From: Pseudomonadota bacterium | GTDB taxonomy: Bacteria; Myxococcota_A; UBA796; GCA-2862545 | DNA: 64,000 nt | NCBI GenBank assembly: GCA_005776945.1 | Contig: SXOB01000006.1 | Span: 55,681 to 119,680 of the forward strand | Reading direction: 5' to 3' | Part shown: one piece after another, positions 1-7,460 of the stretch | Layout: every line of letters starts with the position of its first letter | How positions within the stretch are numbered: position 1 is the stretch's first letter | The notes under the pieces: generated by a model | Seen by the model: only the letters and a program-made list of their open reading frames with translations | The model's database searches: none | Told to the model about the DNA's origin: nothing | Program-made: the position numbers and the translations under genes

Positions 1-27
1 GAGTTTTTCGATGCGTTCCAGGTCCAT
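1..27 (-). CDS. accB: AccB N-terminus (biotin carboxyl carrier protein), partial
   Basis: Nine codons are visible before the window edge, starting at an ATG at 27-25 and reading MDLERIEKL. This is the usual opening of the acetyl-CoA carboxylase biotin carboxyl carrier protein (typical starts are MDLRKIKKL-like). It lies directly downstream of aroQ on the same strand, and aroQ-accB is a common bacterial arrangement. The identification rests on nine residues plus that context, so it is provisional; the biotinyl domain would lie outside the window. Confidence 0.55.
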
Positions 28-48
28 CCGACCTCCGGAGCCCGCCGA

Positions 49-489
49 CTAGCCCGCCCGGCGGTGGGCAACCAGCCCGCGTAGCGCGGCCTCGTAGCCC
101 GCTGCACCAAGCCCTGAGACGCCGCCAATGGCGACGTCGGCGAGCAGACTCGCCCGTCGAAAGGGCTCCCGAGCGAAGATGTTCGTGAGGTGGACCTCGA
201 CGAACGGCAACGGACGGCTGAGCAACGCGTCCCGAATCCCGACGCTCGTATGGGTGAAGGCGCCTGCGTTGACGACGGCTCCGGCGAAGCCGTCGTCGGA
301 CGCCGCATGGATCGCTTCGATCAACTCCCCTTCCCTGGCGCTCACCACCACGCGCAGCTTCGCTCCGACAGAGGCCGCGACCTCTTCGAGTTGGGCGTGG
401 ATGTCGGCGAGGCCCACCCGGCCGTAGCGTTCGACCTCTCTGCGACCCAGCCGGTCCAGATTGGGCCCCTGCAACACGAGGACGTTCAA
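49..489 (-). CDS. aroQ: Type II 3-dehydroquinate dehydratase
   Basis: Converts 3-dehydroquinate to 3-dehydroshikimate, the third step of the shikimate pathway, as a cytosolic dodecamer. Family motifs are in order: GPNLDRLG at the N-terminus, the flexible-lid RREVERYG with the catalytic Tyr (about residue 22), NAGAFTHTS in the middle, and EVHLTNIFAREPFR with the catalytic His. At 146 aa it has the normal length. I prefer the TTG at 489 because the protein then begins right at the NVLVLQGPN strand and the start overlaps the upstream stop (TTGA), as at other junctions here; an ATG at 504 would add five residues. Another shikimate gene, the aroK-aroB fusion, lies two genes upstream on the same strand. 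Confidence 0.93.
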   Translation of the reverse strand: MNVLVLQGPNLDRLGRREVERYGRVGLADIHAQLEEVAASVGAKLRVVVSAREGELIEAIHAASDDGFAGAVVNAGAFTHTSVGIRDALLSRPLPFVEVHLTNIFAREPFRRASLLADVAIGGVSGLGAAGYEAALRGLVAHRRAG

Positions 490-1280
490 TGCCTGGACGG
501 CCATGAGACCGGCGTATGACCGCGGCGCGGGCCACCGGGGTCGGTTTCCATGTCGTCGGGCCGCAACGCATGGCGGGGCAGCGCTGGATCTACGGTTCCT
601 CCGCCGGGCATCGCGAGATCCAACATCGGCATGAGCGGGGCGAGGGCGGGGGGGAGATCCGCGGGATCCGTGAGATCTTCGCTCAGGTCCCGGGGCCAGG
701 CGTCCGTCGAACGCTCAGCCGCTCGGATGCGCGCGATCAAGGCGGGTTGATCGGGATGATGACGCGAAAGCCGGCGCAGGAGCCGGAGTGCCCTGTCTAC
801 TTGGCCGGCTGCCAACAGCGCGTCGGCTCGAAACACCGTGTCGAACGGGTCAGCGCCTCGCAGAGCGGGGACGGGCGACGCGTCGTTGGCGCGGAAGAGG
901 ACTTCGTTTGCAACGACGTCGTCGCCGCGCTCCGCAAGAATGCGCTCCGCCGCTTGGACAGCGAGCGCCGATTCCCCAGTCCGCTCCAGCGCCAACATCT
1001 CGACGCGAGCCAAGCGGGCGTCGCCACCAGGGCCCCCCATTTCCGTCAATGCCGCCAGCGCCCCTGCTGGGTCGCCGGCCTCCAAGTAGGCGCGGGCACG
1101 AAGGGGCCACCAGACCGGGCCTGTCGCACCGGCCGCAGCGGCGGCGAGGAGTATGTCGCGCGCCGCCGCCCAACGGTACCGACGAAGGTACTCCTCCGCG
1201 ACCGTAGCCGCCGCATCGTCGGCGGGATCGTCCGCCAACATCTCCAACAACAAGTCGAGTTCGGGGTCGGTCAGCGCCAC
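486..1280 (-). CDS. Helical-repeat (TPR-like) protein
   Basis: A 264-aa, very Ala-rich protein with no signal peptide. Residues about 5-190 are amphipathic helices with TPR-like spacing (for example YLEAGDPAGALAAL and ADALLAAGQVDRALRLLRRL), so it is probably a cytosolic protein-interaction scaffold. The last 70 residues are Pro/Asp-rich and look disordered. The GTG start at 1280 is two bases from the end of the upstream lipoprotein gene and the stop overlaps the aroQ start, so it is translated within the aroKB-aroQ operon. I do not recognise a specific family. Confidence 0.7.
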   Translation of the reverse strand: MALTDPELDLLLEMLADDPADDAAATVAEEYLRRYRWAAARDILLAAAAAGATGPVWWPLRARAYLEAGDPAGALAALTEMGGPGGDARLARVEMLALERTGESALAVQAAERILAERGDDVVANEVLFRANDASPVPALRGADPFDTVFRADALLAAGQVDRALRLLRRLSRHHPDQPALIARIRAAERSTDAWPRDLSEDLTDPADLPPALAPLMPMLDLAMPGGGTVDPALPRHALRPDDMETDPGGPRRGHTPVSWPSRH

Positions 1281-1282
1281 GG

Positions 1283-1813
1283 TCAGCGCGGTACGACGTG
1301 AAGCTCGGCGACGCTGCCTTCCACACCGACTTCGAACACGGCGGCGGCAGGCTCACCCGATTCCATCGGAAACGCGTCGATGGCGAGCGTGAACCGGGCG
1401 AGCCCATCGGCGTCGCTATGCACCGAACGCCCTTCGGCGCCGTCAAACGCGCGGTTGTGGTTCCAGAGGTCGGAGCCGTCTAGGCGCTCGACCCAGCGGT
1501 CGCCGTAGGCATCCCAGACAAAGGGGCAATCCACGCACGAAGCCACGTCGACGGCGACGTAGGCTACGTCGGACTCCACTTCCGCCATGCCTGCTGCCAC
1601 GCCAATCTCGACGACCACGTGTTCGAGCGGGTCGCCGCTTTCGCCGTCGTAGACCAGCACATCGACCGGCACGAGTGCCGTCAATCCGTCGCCCGCCCCA
1701 TCAAAGGCCGGGTCCCAAGGGACGTCGATCTCGGCCTCCATCCACAGCGCGACCTCGGGCTCTGCTTCACAGGCCGAAAGGGCAAGCGCGATGGGGAAGA
1801 GGCGGAGTTTCAT
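1283..1813 (-). CDS. Small lipoprotein, unknown function
   Basis: A 176-aa protein starting MKLRLFPIALALSAC, a short lipoprotein signal with lipobox ALSAC and Cys at 15. The mature part is acidic with a predicted beta-rich pattern: paired segments around VPVDVLVYDGESGDP and GLARFTLAIDAFP resemble an Ig-like or transthyretin-like fold, which is inference only. Two Cys (VASCVDCPF) may form a disulphide. The ATG at 1813 overlaps the aroKB stop by four bases (ATGA), so it is coupled to that gene although it is unrelated in function. A longer in-frame reading upstream would run antiparallel to aroKB codons and is not credible. Confidence 0.72.
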   Translation of the reverse strand: MKLRLFPIALALSACEAEPEVALWMEAEIDVPWDPAFDGAGDGLTALVPVDVLVYDGESGDPLEHVVVEIGVAAGMAEVESDVAYVAVDVASCVDCPFVWDAYGDRWVERLDGSDLWNHNRAFDGAEGRSVHSDADGLARFTLAIDAFPMESGEPAAAVFEVGVEGSVAELHVVPR

Positions 1814-3330
1814 GGAATGCAGGTCACCAGCATATCTCGGTCCGCGGACGTCAGCGTGACGGGCTCCCATCGGCCCAACGACACTGGGATTGGCAGCACC
1901 AAGGTATCGGCGCCTCGCTTCTTGTCTCTCTCGATCGCAGTTCGCACAGCTGCGGGCCGCAATCGAGGAGGCGCGGACCGGCCAAGCCAAGGCCCGACCC
2001 AGGCGGCCACCTGGTCGGCCCACGCGCGGGTCACGACGCCACGGACGGCGGCGAACCGCACCTCCGCGACAAGGCCCCACCCCACGGCTTCGGCGTGCGG
2101 CAATCGGTAGCCGCTGGCCACTTCAAGGGCGTGGCCAACGGTGTGTCCCGCGTTGAGGGCGATTCGCTCGCCGCGATCGCGTTCGTCGCGGGCGACAATC
2201 GCGAGCTTCGCAGCCGCAGCACGGGCCACGAGGCGCACGTCGGTGTGTGCCATCTTCGGGTCCGCCGACGCCATCAGGCCCACGATTTCGGGGTCGCCAA
2301 CGAGGCCCACCTTGAGCGCTTCGATGAGGCCCGTACGCCTCGCGCGGGCCGGCGTCGTCGCCCACCATTCGGCCGCAGCGTACGAGAGCCGCGGCGCGTG
2401 AAAGGTCCCGACTCGGTTCTTGCCGAGACGATCGATCGCGACCTTCCCGCCGAGGCTCGCGTCGACGGCGCCGACGACGGTGGTCGCAAGGGCCGCCCAC
2501 GGTAGGCCTCGCAGTGTCAGTGCAGCGGCCAGGCCCACGGCGTCGGTTGTGGCCCCGCCACCGAAGGCCACCACGGCATCGTCGCGAGTGACCCCGCGCC
2601 CCAAGAGATCATCGATCATGGCCATGACGGCCGGCCACCGTTTCGCGCGCTCCCCTCGGGGGATGGGGCCCAACCATGACGCCCCCACCCCGGCGGCAGT
2701 GGGATGAAAGCGAAGCGCCATCGGGTCGCCGAACCCATAGGCCGTACCGGCAAACCTCGCGGCAAAGGCTTCGGCAAGCCAGCGCGCGTCGGGCGCAACG
2801 AGCGCGTCGCCCGCACCGGTGCCCAACGCGTGCCGGACCCGGTACGGCGGCCGTTGAACGGCGGCAACGACGTCCGCCACCACGTCGACCAAGGGACGAT
2901 CCGCGTCGACGTGGACGTCTGCATCGGCGTACGCGGCTCGTCGGGTGGCCCACAAAGCGCCCGCGTCACCCGCCAGCGGACGCTCGTCGCCGTTCATCCG
3001 GCCGACGCACGTCGCCAGCGAGGCGCGCAACACGATGCCCAACGCTTGCTCCGCAATTGCGTCGCGGTTGGGCTTCTGCGCCCAGCACCCGCCGCCCGTC
3101 GCGATCACGGGTGCGCCGGGATCGCCAAGAACGGTCGCAAGCGTCGCGGCCTCCCGCTCGCGAAACAGCCCTTCACCGTCCCGCTCAAACTGCTCGCGGA
3201 TCGGCCCCCAACGCAGACGCAGGGCTTCGTCCAAGTCCACGAAGGGCCGCCCGAGCGCGTTCGCCACGGCACGACCGACCGTCCCTTTACCGACGCCCAT
3301 GAAGCCGCCAATGGCCACCGCGCGCGTCAA
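1810..3330 (-). CDS. aroKB: Shikimate kinase / 3-dehydroquinate synthase fusion
   Basis: A bifunctional 506-aa protein. Residues about 1-165 are shikimate kinase, with P-loop GFMGVGKGT (residues 9-17), the substrate segment FVDLDEALR, GGGCWA, and lid Arg in NGDERPLAG. Residues about 170-506 are 3-dehydroquinate synthase: the NAD-binding GGGATTDAVG, active-site VDASLGGK, and metal-binding LNAGHTVGHALE and HAEAVGWG. The two activities are non-consecutive steps of chorismate synthesis. Such fusions are known in some lineages. I chose the TTG at 3330 because the kinase begins there and a GGGTGAG Shine-Dalgarno precedes it; upstream codons run into the divergent promoter. The ribosome site lies in an inverted repeat (3336-3358). 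Confidence 0.93.
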   Translation of the reverse strand: MTRAVAIGGFMGVGKGTVGRAVANALGRPFVDLDEALRLRWGPIREQFERDGEGLFREREAATLATVLGDPGAPVIATGGGCWAQKPNRDAIAEQALGIVLRASLATCVGRMNGDERPLAGDAGALWATRRAAYADADVHVDADRPLVDVVADVVAAVQRPPYRVRHALGTGAGDALVAPDARWLAEAFAARFAGTAYGFGDPMALRFHPTAAGVGASWLGPIPRGERAKRWPAVMAMIDDLLGRGVTRDDAVVAFGGGATTDAVGLAAALTLRGLPWAALATTVVGAVDASLGGKVAIDRLGKNRVGTFHAPRLSYAAAEWWATTPARARRTGLIEALKVGLVGDPEIVGLMASADPKMAHTDVRLVARAAAAKLAIVARDERDRGERIALNAGHTVGHALEVASGYRLPHAEAVGWGLVAEVRFAAVRGVVTRAWADQVAAWVGPWLGRSAPPRLRPAAVRTAIERDKKRGADTLVLPIPVSLGRWEPVTLTSADRDMLVTCIP

Positions 3331-3335
3331 CCGCT

Positions 3336-3358
3336 CACCCAAACTGCAAGATTGGGTG
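3336..3358. promoter_or_regulatory. Inverted repeat between divergent aroKB and YbjN-like gene
   Basis: CACCCAA at 3336-3342 and TTGGGTG at 3352-3358 form a perfect 7-bp inverted repeat with a 9-base spacer. On the minus strand the downstream arm includes most of the aroKB Shine-Dalgarno (GGGTGAG), so in RNA it could form a hairpin hiding the ribosome site; as DNA it could be an operator. Which, if either, is inference. Confidence 0.45.
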
Positions 3359-3364
3359 TAGCAT
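3359..3364 (+). promoter_or_regulatory. Candidate -10 box (TAGCAT) for the YbjN-like gene
   Basis: TAGCAT lies directly after the inverted repeat and 36 bases before the ATG at 3401. It fits the TAGNNT pattern seen before several genes in this window. No good -35 hexamer is seen 16-18 bases upstream; the inverted repeat occupies that space. Confidence 0.35.
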
Positions 3365-3400
3365 GGGGACGCCACCACCCCCCCACCCGCCAAGGCAGGC

Positions 3401-3829
3401 ATGTCCCGGCTCAAGACTCTCGACGAGAACGTCCGCACCTGGCTCGAGGCCACCGGTCTGGCCCTCGATCCCGCGGACGACGGCCTCTACCTGCTCAAAT
3501 ATGGATCCACGGTCGTCTTGTTGACGTTGTTCGAGCGCGCCGACGCTACCTTCGTTCGTTTCGTCTCCGTCGTCCTCAAGGACTTTGAGCCGAGCATGGA
3601 GTTGCTCCAACGCATCCTGAGACTCAACACCGAAGTGCTGTTCGGGCAGTTCCTCCTGTTTGAGGACGACACGCTTTGCTTCTCTGCGACCCTCCACGGC
3701 GACCATCTCCACCCCGACACGTTTGCGTCGACCCTTCGCTACGTGGCCAAGGTGTCCGACGATTGGGACGACGAGCTCCAACGCCTTGGCGGCGGCATGC
3801 GCGCCTCCGAGATTTTGGCTTCCGGCTAG
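3401..3829 (+). CDS. YbjN-like domain protein
   Basis: A 142-aa cytosolic protein resembling the YbjN / type-III-secretion-chaperone-like fold: an N-terminal helix (ENVRTWLEATGLAL), a strand pair (GLYLLKYGSTVVLLTL), then LQRILRLNTEVLFGQFLLFEDDTLCF and a C-terminal helix (FASTLRYVAKVSDDWDDEL). Family members are small regulators or chaperone-like proteins of uncertain function. The ATG has an AAGGCAGG-type ribosome site. It is monocistronic by spacing and divergent from aroKB. Family assignment is from overall pattern, not a catalytic motif. Confidence 0.72.
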   Translation: MSRLKTLDENVRTWLEATGLALDPADDGLYLLKYGSTVVLLTLFERADATFVRFVSVVLKDFEPSMELLQRILRLNTEVLFGQFLLFEDDTLCFSATLHGDHLHPDTFASTLRYVAKVSDDWDDELQRLGGGMRASEILASG

Positions 3830-3902
3830 CAGGCGGCGGCGCGCCTCCGTCGGGCGTCAGGCCGACGTCACCGCACGCCGATGATGATTTGACACACGGG
3901 GG

Positions 3903-3919
3903 ATGTGAGAGCGTCACAT
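3903..3919. promoter_or_regulatory. CRP/FNR-like inverted repeat before secreted TPR gene
   Basis: ATGTGA-N5-TCACAT is a perfect 6-bp inverted repeat ending seven bases before the ATG at 3927. It resembles a CRP-family half-site pair (TGTGA/TCACA) but with five rather than six central bases. A TTGACA lies upstream at 3889-3894 with no convincing -10 at the right distance. A binding site this close to the start would probably repress. Confidence 0.4.
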
Positions 3920-3926
3920 TGGTCCC

Positions 3927-4970
3927 ATGACTTTGTTTGCCCTCTTGGTCACAACACTGGCTTCGGCCGACCCCGATTCGCTCCAGGCCTGCTGCGACGC
4001 GCGCGGCGTGGCGCCCGGCCGTTGCCCAGACACGTTGACGGTCGTCGGCGCCGGCTCCCAAGTGTCCGGCGTGCTCACTTCAGGTGTTTGGATTGCCAGC
4101 TGCCGGGACGGCGCACGCTTCGATGCCACCGGCCGTCGCATCAGCGCTTCCCCCCCCACGACGGATCAGATCCTCTCGACGGTCGCACCGGAAGCGCTGT
4201 CCTGCTTCGAGCAACACTGCGCGTGGTCGCCTGCCGTTTGCCTGGCGACCGGGGAAGATGGACGCTCGCGCGCCGTGCGCTGCGCCGATGGCGGCCTGCC
4301 GGTGGCCTCCGACTGGCATCACGCGGCATCGGCGCCTGTGGCCACCCTGCCTCAATTGTCCGCGACGTCGCCCGTGGTCGGAGTCGCGCCGACGGCCCCC
4401 CGCCCACTGCCGCCCGCTCCTCCGACCGGGCCGGCCTCAGTCTCCCGACCGACCGCAGTTGCGCCTGCGCCCGCCGTGGTCCATGCGCCGGTCGCGCCTC
4501 GCGCGCCGGCCGCCGTGGCCCCGGTCGCAGTTCTTGCAGCTGCGAAGCCGGACTTGTCGCATTTCGACCTTCCGGCGACCCCGCCCGAACCCTGCATTCC
4601 CAATCCGAATCTCCGCACCGGTAGCCTAGACCAGACCTATGCCGGCGACGACCTGCTCATGGCGGGAGACATTGAGGGAGCGGCGGAGAAGTACCGCGCT
4701 GCCGTGCTCATTCTGGCCTGCAACCCCTTTGCTTGGTCCGGCCTGGGCGAGACCCTGGCTCGGGCAGGCGAAGACCAAGCCGCCATCAAGGCCTACCGCA
4801 TCGCCACCCGCCTCATGCCGCGCCACCATTTCGCCTGGGCACGACTGGCCAATCTCGCCGAGGCCTCCGGGGACCCGTCCGCCGCGCGGGCCGCTTGGAC
4901 CCAGGCTTTGGACGCGAACCCAGGTTTCACGCCCGCCGCCGATGCGTTGACCCGTCTCGGCGGCCTCTGA
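3927..4970 (+). CDS. Exported TPR protein with Pro/Ala linker
   Basis: A 347-aa protein with short signal peptide MTLFALLVTTLASA. The N-terminal domain (residues about 15-125) has many Cys (ACC, RCPD, ASC, SCFEQHC, AVC, VRC), suggesting a disulphide-rich periplasmic domain. A Pro/Ala-rich linker (about 135-215) follows, then two or three TPRs to the end (DLLMAGDIEGAAEKYRAAV, GETLARAGEDQAAIKAY). It probably acts as a periplasmic scaffold; no partner is evident. It is a single gene between apparent promoters. I do not recognise the Cys-rich domain. Confidence 0.78.
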   Translation: MTLFALLVTTLASADPDSLQACCDARGVAPGRCPDTLTVVGAGSQVSGVLTSGVWIASCRDGARFDATGRRISASPPTTDQILSTVAPEALSCFEQHCAWSPAVCLATGEDGRSRAVRCADGGLPVASDWHHAASAPVATLPQLSATSPVVGVAPTAPRPLPPAPPTGPASVSRPTAVAPAPAVVHAPVAPRAPAAVAPVAVLAAAKPDLSHFDLPATPPEPCIPNPNLRTGSLDQTYAGDDLLMAGDIEGAAEKYRAAVLILACNPFAWSGLGETLARAGEDQAAIKAYRIATRLMPRHHFAWARLANLAEASGDPSAARAAWTQALDANPGFTPAADALTRLGGL

Positions 4971-4999
4971 TTGACACTGAGGATCGCGACCGCTAGCCT
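4971..4999 (+). promoter_or_regulatory. Sigma-70-like promoter for the bactofilin-like gene
   Basis: A consensus -35 TTGACA (4971-4976), a 17-base spacer, and TAGCCT (4994-4999) as -10, ending 26 bases before the ATG at 5026. This is the best-formed promoter I found in the window. The -35 begins immediately after the stop codon of the preceding gene. Confidence 0.6.
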
Positions 5000-5025
5000 C
5001 GCGCCAGCTTCAGGGCGGAGGCCAC

Positions 5026-5979
5026 ATGGCGCGGAACACGTTTCACCTTCCGGCGGGCGTCCAGATCGAGTGGGGTGCCGAAGGTCTCCTTGTTCGGGCG
5101 CCCGGGGACCTCGTCATCGAGAATGATCTCGGTCGTGGCCTGGCTGAGGCCTCTGCCGGCGGCGACCTCACGATCCGACTGCCAGAAATCAAAGCCGTCC
5201 TCCGCTGCAAGGGTTCGCTGACACTTTCCGGCACCGTGGACCTGCCCCGAATCGAGGCCGACGAGGTCACGATCGAGGGACCTGAAGTCCGCACCAAGGC
5301 GATCGTCGCCAAGCGACGCATCACGATTCGCAGCGCACGCATCACATCGGATGTGGTGTGCGCCCCCGAAGTGATCCTGTCCCCCGACACGACCGGCCGC
5401 ATCACGATGATCGACTGCGACAACGCCCACGGCGCGCGCGGGATCAAAGGCGCATTCAGCCCGTCCGACTATGCTGAAATGATCGGCGACCCCGACGAGT
5501 ACCTGGCGAGCCGCGGTGTGGGCCGTCGACAAGGGCGCGCCTCGCCCCCGACACCTGCGCCCGTCGCCGACGTCCCGCCCGATCCGGGCGCCACGGTTCC
5601 CGGGGCGGCCCCCCGCGTCGTCGCGCCTCCGACCCCGGCTCCGGCGCCCATCCGAAGCGACCTGGAGGATGACGGGTCCGACCCCGTGTCGCTCTCGGTC
5701 GACGCCATCGAGCCGGTCGCCGAGTCGGCGAACCTCGATACCCGCCTCGACGACGCCATGCGCAAGATCGTTAAGGCCTACGAGGGCGAACTTCCTGCGC
5801 CGGTCGAGCCGCTTCGTTCGCTCGTCGACGCCAGGAACTACGCCGGCATCCGCGACACGATCGGGAGCGTTTGGGACCAGTTGCTCGCGTGGCACCAGAA
5901 GAAGGGCGTTCGCCCCCATCACCAGGTGACCCACGCCTTCAATCTCATCCACGGCGCCGTTCAGGACCGGGGCGCTTGA
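5026..5979 (+). CDS. Bactofilin-like / beta-solenoid cytoplasmic protein
   Basis: A 317-aa protein without a signal peptide. Residues 1-150 are successive short beta-strands with regular spacing (GVQIEWGAEGLLVRAPGDLVI, GDLTIR, GSLTLSGTVDLP, DEVTIEGPEV, RRITIRSARI), like a beta-solenoid or polymer-forming bactofilin core. A Pro-rich linker (about 165-205) leads to a C-terminal helical domain (220-317). An assembly or scaffold role is inferred from fold only. The ATG is preceded by GGAGG at five bases. Isolated gene with its own promoter. Confidence 0.6.
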   Translation: MARNTFHLPAGVQIEWGAEGLLVRAPGDLVIENDLGRGLAEASAGGDLTIRLPEIKAVLRCKGSLTLSGTVDLPRIEADEVTIEGPEVRTKAIVAKRRITIRSARITSDVVCAPEVILSPDTTGRITMIDCDNAHGARGIKGAFSPSDYAEMIGDPDEYLASRGVGRRQGRASPPTPAPVADVPPDPGATVPGAAPRVVAPPTPAPAPIRSDLEDDGSDPVSLSVDAIEPVAESANLDTRLDDAMRKIVKAYEGELPAPVEPLRSLVDARNYAGIRDTIGSVWDQLLAWHQKKGVRPHHQVTHAFNLIHGAVQDRGA

Positions 5980-6013
5980 CGGTTCGGGCAGTTCGGCGCG
6001 TGACACCATCCTG

Positions 6014-6042
6014 ACCGGGTGCCCGGTTCGATGCGTTAGCTG
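6014..6042 (+). promoter_or_regulatory. Palindrome and candidate -10 before VWA lipoprotein
   Basis: ACCGGG-TG-CCCGGT (6014-6027) is a perfect 6-bp inverted repeat. TTAGCTG at 6036-6042 is a possible -10 ending about 15 bases before the ATG at 6058. The -35 region is weak (CTGACC at 6011, overlapping the palindrome), so a regulator-controlled promoter for the surface cluster is possible. Confidence 0.3.
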
Positions 6043-6057
6043 CCCGCCCACGGGGCG

Positions 6058-7446
6058 ATGATGTTCCTTCTTGCGCTCACGCTGGGCTGCAACCGGTACG
6101 AGATGTTCCGACTGGGCGGGTACCAGCAGGAGACATTCTCCAACCGGGCCGACATCCTGTTCGTCATCGACAACTCGACCTCGATGGTCGAGGAGGCGAC
6201 TTCGTTGGCGGAGAACTTCGATGCGTTCATCGAAGATCTCGCGGCCGGCAACGCCGAGCACCCCCAGGAAGACCTCGGCGACGCCGTCGTCGACTACCTC
6301 GCCCAACACAGCGAGGGCGGTTTCGTCGACTTCCAGCTCGCCGTGACCACGACGAACGTCGAAGGCACTTGGGGTGCGTTGGCTGGCAAGCCGTCGTCGA
6401 AGGTCATCACGCGCCAGTCCGAAGACGTCGCCGGCGAATTCAAGGAGGCCCTGCTTTGTGAGGCCGCCTGTTTCCAAGACGTTGGGTCCATCCCGTCTGA
6501 CCCCAGCTACTCCTGCGGCGACCCGCTTGAAGAGGTCAGCCGTCAGTACTTGGACTGCACCTGCGGGACCATGGAATGGCTCGGCAACTGCACCACTTCC
6601 ACAGAAGGGCCGATCACCACAGAAGAGCCGACCACCACAGAAGAGCCGACCACCACAGAAGAGCCGACCACCACAGAAGAGCCGACCACCCCAGAAGAGC
6701 CGATCGAGGCCGTGTTGATCGCAGAAGAGCCGATCGAGGCCGTGTTCATGGCCATGTGCCGCGCGGTCGAGAATCCGCCGACCGCCTGTTTTGACGACGT
6801 CGTCGTCCCCGACGAGAGCTTCCCCGCCCTATTCACGCAGGACGACGTCCTCTCCAACGAGGGCCTGATTCGGGACAAGGGAACGTTCATCCCCGTGATC
6901 ATTTCCGACGAAGGCGACGACTCGCGCCGCCAACCGTCGCAGGACGCCGTCCCCGACGTCTACCTTGACCTGTTCCGCGCGTTCGACCGACGCATGTCCT
7001 GGGTCGTCATCGGCCCCGCGCTCGATGACAACTACGAAGCCGAATGCCCCGGACCCACCGACTGGGGGAGCATTCGCTTCGACGTGATGACCTACGACAC
7101 GAACGGCTTGCGCCTCGACATCACGGACCCGAATTGCGAAGTGCAGGACTTCGCGGCAGTCCTCAACGAGTTGGGCGCGTTGCTGGCGAACCTCTCGACC
7201 GTGTTCCCGCTGCAGGCCGTCCCCATCACGGACACGATCCGCGTTGAGGTCGACGAGAAGACGATTCACCAGGCCGAGATCGAAGGCGCCAACGAATACG
7301 GGTTGGACGCCTACAGCGATGGCTGGAGCTACCGCGCTGAAGACAACAGCGTGGTCTTCCACGGCGAGGCCATCCCTTCCTACGCAGCCGAAGTGCACAT
7401 CTTCTACCTGCCGCTTGACGGTATTCCCCGCGAACTCCCCTTCTGA
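6058..7446 (+). CDS. VWA-like lipoprotein with internal Thr/Glu/Pro repeats
   Basis: A 462-aa lipoprotein starting MMFLLALTLGC (lipobox LTLGC, Cys 11, no basic residue). A von Willebrand A-like domain follows, with the metal-site segment DILFVIDNSTSM near residue 35 and a Cys-rich insert (CEAACF, CDCTCG type) at about 140-180. Residues about 182-232 are low-complexity repeats (TTTEEP units, then two EEPIEAV units) absent from the usual domain; the rest resumes as FMAMCRAVENPP and on to a C-terminal beta-rich region (TDTIRVEV to PLDGIP). It probably mediates surface adhesion or assembly. It is first of a tight run with barrel, TPR, peptidase and radical SAM genes. Confidence 0.82.
   Translation: MMFLLALTLGCNRYEMFRLGGYQQETFSNRADILFVIDNSTSMVEEATSLAENFDAFIEDLAAGNAEHPQEDLGDAVVDYLAQHSEGGFVDFQLAVTTTNVEGTWGALAGKPSSKVITRQSEDVAGEFKEALLCEAACFQDVGSIPSDPSYSCGDPLEEVSRQYLDCTCGTMEWLGNCTTSTEGPITTEEPTTTEEPTTTEEPTTTEEPTTPEEPIEAVLIAEEPIEAVFMAMCRAVENPPTACFDDVVVPDESFPALFTQDDVLSNEGLIRDKGTFIPVIISDEGDDSRRQPSQDAVPDVYLDLFRAFDRRMSWVVIGPALDDNYEAECPGPTDWGSIRFDVMTYDTNGLRLDITDPNCEVQDFAAVLNELGALLANLSTVFPLQAVPITDTIRVEVDEKTIHQAEIEGANEYGLDAYSDGWSYRAEDNSVVFHGEAIPSYAAEVHIFYLPLDGIPRELPF
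6612..6701 (+). repeat. 18-bp tandem repeat (minisatellite), five units
   Basis: Five 18-bp units at 6612, 6630, 6648, 6666 and 6684, encoding (I/T)TTEEP-type hexapeptides in frame within the VWA lipoprotein. Units 2-4 are identical; the first and last differ by one base, and a more diverged copy precedes at about 6594. Length 18 is a multiple of three, so copy-number change keeps the frame. Confidence 0.95.
6702..6755 (+). repeat. 30-bp direct repeat after the minisatellite
   Basis: A 30-bp unit at 6702-6731 encoding IEAVLIAEEP is repeated from 6732 (IEAVFMA), with near identity over the first 15 or more bases. The second copy runs into the conserved downstream sequence, suggesting the ancestral EEPIEAVFMA was duplicated once here and that the six-residue repeats arose from its EEP end. 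Confidence 0.85.
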
Positions 7447-7460
7447 TCGGAGTCCCCCCG

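Noticed and set aside
3311..3453. N-terminal extension of the aroKB reading frame up to 3453
   Set aside because: It would overlap the divergent YbjN-like gene and adds no shikimate-kinase similarity; the TTG at 3330 fits the domain start.
3889..3894. TTGACA as -35 of the secreted TPR gene
   Set aside because: No acceptable -10 lies 16-18 bases downstream; kept only as context for the palindrome.
6591..6761. CRISPR array
   Set aside because: Units are directly contiguous, in frame and without spacers; it is a coding minisatellite.
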